Source of the DNA: an uncultured Eubacteriales bacterium
GTDB taxonomy: Bacteria > Bacillota > Clostridia > Christensenellales > Borkfalkiaceae
Assembly: GCA_902766475.1 (NCBI GenBank)
Contig: CACXDQ010000085.1
Span: forward strand, 1 to 7,857
Direction of reading: 5' to 3'
Length of the DNA stretch: 7,857 nt
The position numbers were made by a program, and so were the translations under genes. Shown one piece after another: positions 6,686-7,857 of the stretch (position 1 is the stretch's first letter; every line of letters begins with the position of its first letter). The notes beneath the pieces are model-generated. The model did no database searches. It worked only from the letters and a program-made list of their open reading frames with translations, and was not told the origin of the DNA.

Positions 6686-7606
6686 TTATTTCTTGTTCTT
6701 TCTGATCTCGGCTATTTTAAGCGCCGCTTCCCTGTCGATGACGTCTATTCCGTTCTTTTCGGCAATTTCCGCAATCTGTAACAGCGCCGCTTTCATGAAC
6801 GGCCTCGGTATTTTGACGTACATCTCGCACGCCTCTTTTGTAAATTTTACCTTTGTATCCAATCTCTCGGCGCAATACATTACGCTGTCGACGGAACATG
6901 CGTTGCTCGTTGCGATAGCCTCCGACGTGGGGCGTATGCCCTTAAATTTCTTGTACCAGAAATTCTTGCTGTCGTGATAGCCGTAATCTACGGGCACGTT
7001 CGGGAAAGAGTTTGCCTTCAAGCCGTTTTTGAGGTTGTCGGCATACTTTTCCTCCATCAATATCTTATCTATTTTAAGTATGAAGTGACAGCCGAATTTA
7101 GAAGTTATGCCGTTGAAATCGTTATACGGCGGCTCTACGCCTTCAAGCTCTCCTATATGCTCTTTCGCCTTATAGCCGTTTTCGAGCTTGTCGTCCCAAG
7201 TACATTCGATGACCTGATAGGCGTCCTTTAAAATGAGCGGCCTTTCGCCCTCCGCCTCGCCTTTTATAAGCTCAAAGTTACAGTCCTTCATCTTTTCGGC
7301 AGGCGTTTTGCCGGGGAAACCGAGCCTTACCGCCTCTTTAAAATACTTTCTGTCGTCCTTGATGAAATTCAATGCGCACTTGTTGTTTTTGAGTATGTTC
7401 TGCGCCGTGTTGGAAGAATTTCTACATTCGAGGATCATCGCATAATAGTCTTTACCCGCAATGTAATAGGGAAATACGAGCGAATAGCTGCCGAGCGAAG
7501 TCGTTCCGTCCTCACAGAGTGTGGATATTACGACCGTGGGCATGGGGTAAAACAGATTGTTTTGATAGAAGTTGTCTACCACTTTTAAACTCTTGAAATT
7601 TGCCAT
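6686..7606 (-). CDS. Flavin reductase-like FMN-binding protein with PCP_red-like tail
   Basis: 306 residues, no signal peptide, presumably cytosolic. Residues about 15-215 match the flavin-reductase-like split barrel (PF01613 type): PMPTVVISTLCEDG (21-34) with the following SLGSYSLVFP is the usual P-x-P-x-x-x-x-S-T...DG...S opening, N66-T67-A68-Q69-N70 the usual t-x-x-N turn, and HFILKIDKILMEE (174-186) the late strand. Such proteins bind FMN and reduce flavins or act as electron carriers; the partner is unknown. Residues about 254-302 form a helical tail with VKIPRPF and IAEKNGIDVIDREAA, resembling the small PCP_red (PF08369) domain. The ATG at 7606 has GGAG at 7613-7616, six bases upstream, and a near-perfect promoter. 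Specific substrate cannot be read from the sequence. Confidence 0.82.
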   Translation of the reverse strand: MANFKSLKVVDNFYQNNLFYPMPTVVISTLCEDGTTSLGSYSLVFPYYIAGKDYYAMILECRNSSNTAQNILKNNKCALNFIKDDRKYFKEAVRLGFPGKTPAEKMKDCNFELIKGEAEGERPLILKDAYQVIECTWDDKLENGYKAKEHIGELEGVEPPYNDFNGITSKFGCHFILKIDKILMEEKYADNLKNGLKANSFPNVPVDYGYHDSKNFWYKKFKGIRPTSEAIATSNACSVDSVMYCAERLDTKVKFTKEACEMYVKIPRPFMKAALLQIAEIAEKNGIDVIDREAALKIAEIRKNKK

Positions 7607-7637
7607 TTATATCTCCACGTTCTTATAGTCTATCCTA

Positions 7638-7666
7638 ATTATATACCATATTTACCCTTTTGTCAA
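7638..7666 (-). promoter_or_regulatory. Consensus SigA promoter of the flavoprotein gene
   Basis: On the minus strand a perfect TTGACA (7661-7666) and a perfect TATAAT (7638-7643) are separated by 17 bases. The expected start, near 7631, gives a leader of about 25 bases carrying GGAG six bases before the ATG. It should be strong unless repressed; no clear operator overlaps it. Confidence 0.92.
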
Positions 7667-7719
7667 CCGTAATGAGGCTAAGAAAAAAACATCGACTGTC
7701 TGCGATTTTGATATTTTGC

Positions 7720-7748
7720 TTGATTTAATGTCGAAAAAGTTGTATAAT
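7720..7748 (+). promoter_or_regulatory. SigA-type promoter of the rightward partial gene
   Basis: TTGATT (7720-7725) and TATAAT (7743-7748) are separated by 17 bases on the plus strand. The start would fall near 7755, about 23 bases before the ATG at 7778, with GGGAG at 7767-7771 as ribosome binding site. It is divergent from the flavoprotein promoter; the two -35 boxes lie 53 bases apart. Confidence 0.8.
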
Positions 7749-7777
7749 GATATATATCAATTTTTCGGGAGATACAA

Positions 7778-7857
7778 ATGAAAGCCAAATACGACACCGA
7801 CGTCGCCCTTCTGTCCGTTACCACGACGGAATTCAGGGCTGTAACTCACTTTCACGA
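7778..7857 (+). CDS. 5' end of a gene, possibly nucleoside phosphorylase-like (cut by window edge)
   Basis: Only 26 full codons are visible, starting at an ATG with GGGAG six bases upstream and a well-placed promoter, so the gene start is credible. The product begins MKAKYDTDVALLSVTTTEFR. The pattern of a short lead, then D-V-A-L-L-S-V-T-x-x-E-F-x-A-V, resembles the first beta strand and helix of the nucleoside phosphorylase/nucleosidase fold (compare D-V-x-L-x-T-x-T-x-x-E-x-x-A-V). This is a resemblance over about 15 residues only and could be chance. Expression is independent of the genes to the left. Confidence 0.6.
   Translation, partial: MKAKYDTDVALLSVTTTEFRAVTHFH

Noticed and set aside
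6693..7445. Plus-strand open frames antisense to the flavoprotein
   Set aside because: The minus-strand frame has a family match, ribosome binding site and consensus promoter; the plus-strand frames have none of these.

Overview
The window looks like a chromosomal segment of a Gram-positive-type bacterium, most likely an anaerobic, gut-type member of the Clostridia. This is inferred from SigA-like promoters (TTGACA/TATAAT class, all with 17-nt spacers), strong GGAG-type ribosome binding sites, a PF06541 (CmpB-like) membrane protein and a BspA/InlB-type surface lipoprotein. No taxonomic marker is present, so the assignment is soft.

Layout. (1) Positions 1-5623, minus strand: one uninterrupted reading frame covers about 70% of the window. 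It starts at 5623 and runs off the left edge still open after 1874 codons. I translated it end to end with no stop or frameshift. It encodes a giant modular surface lipoprotein: signal peptide with a lipobox-like Cys31, two InlB/Listeria-Bacteroides repeats, four fibronectin-III-like modules, two more InlB-like repeats, then about two dozen BspA-type leucine-rich repeats. Long open frames on the plus strand here (up to 517 codons) are antisense shadows. (2) Positions 5624-5893: AT-rich control region with a near-consensus promoter for the giant gene, an upstream repeat cluster that looks like an operator, and a perfect 14-bp hairpin terminator closing the gene to its right. (3) Positions 5894-6544, minus: a six-helix PF06541 membrane protein. 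(4) Positions 6545-6685: short gap with a weak terminator-like hairpin. (5) Positions 6686-7606, minus: a flavin-reductase-like FMN-binding protein with a C-terminal helical tail resembling PCP_red. (6) Positions 7607-7777: divergent promoter region with two back-to-back SigA-type promoters. (7) From 7778, plus strand: the first 26 codons of a gene cut by the right edge, possibly nucleoside-phosphorylase-like.

The genes do not form an obvious pathway. The lipoprotein has its own promoter and sits behind a strong terminator, so it is probably its own transcription unit, at least at its 5' end. The flavoprotein and the membrane protein may share a transcript, because no convincing promoter lies between them. 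I see no tRNA, rRNA, CRISPR array, insertion sequence or phage gene. I do not see a clearly novel biological system. The items most worth following are the domain architecture and higher-order repeats of the giant protein, the operator-like repeats controlling it, and the unusual tail of the flavoprotein.
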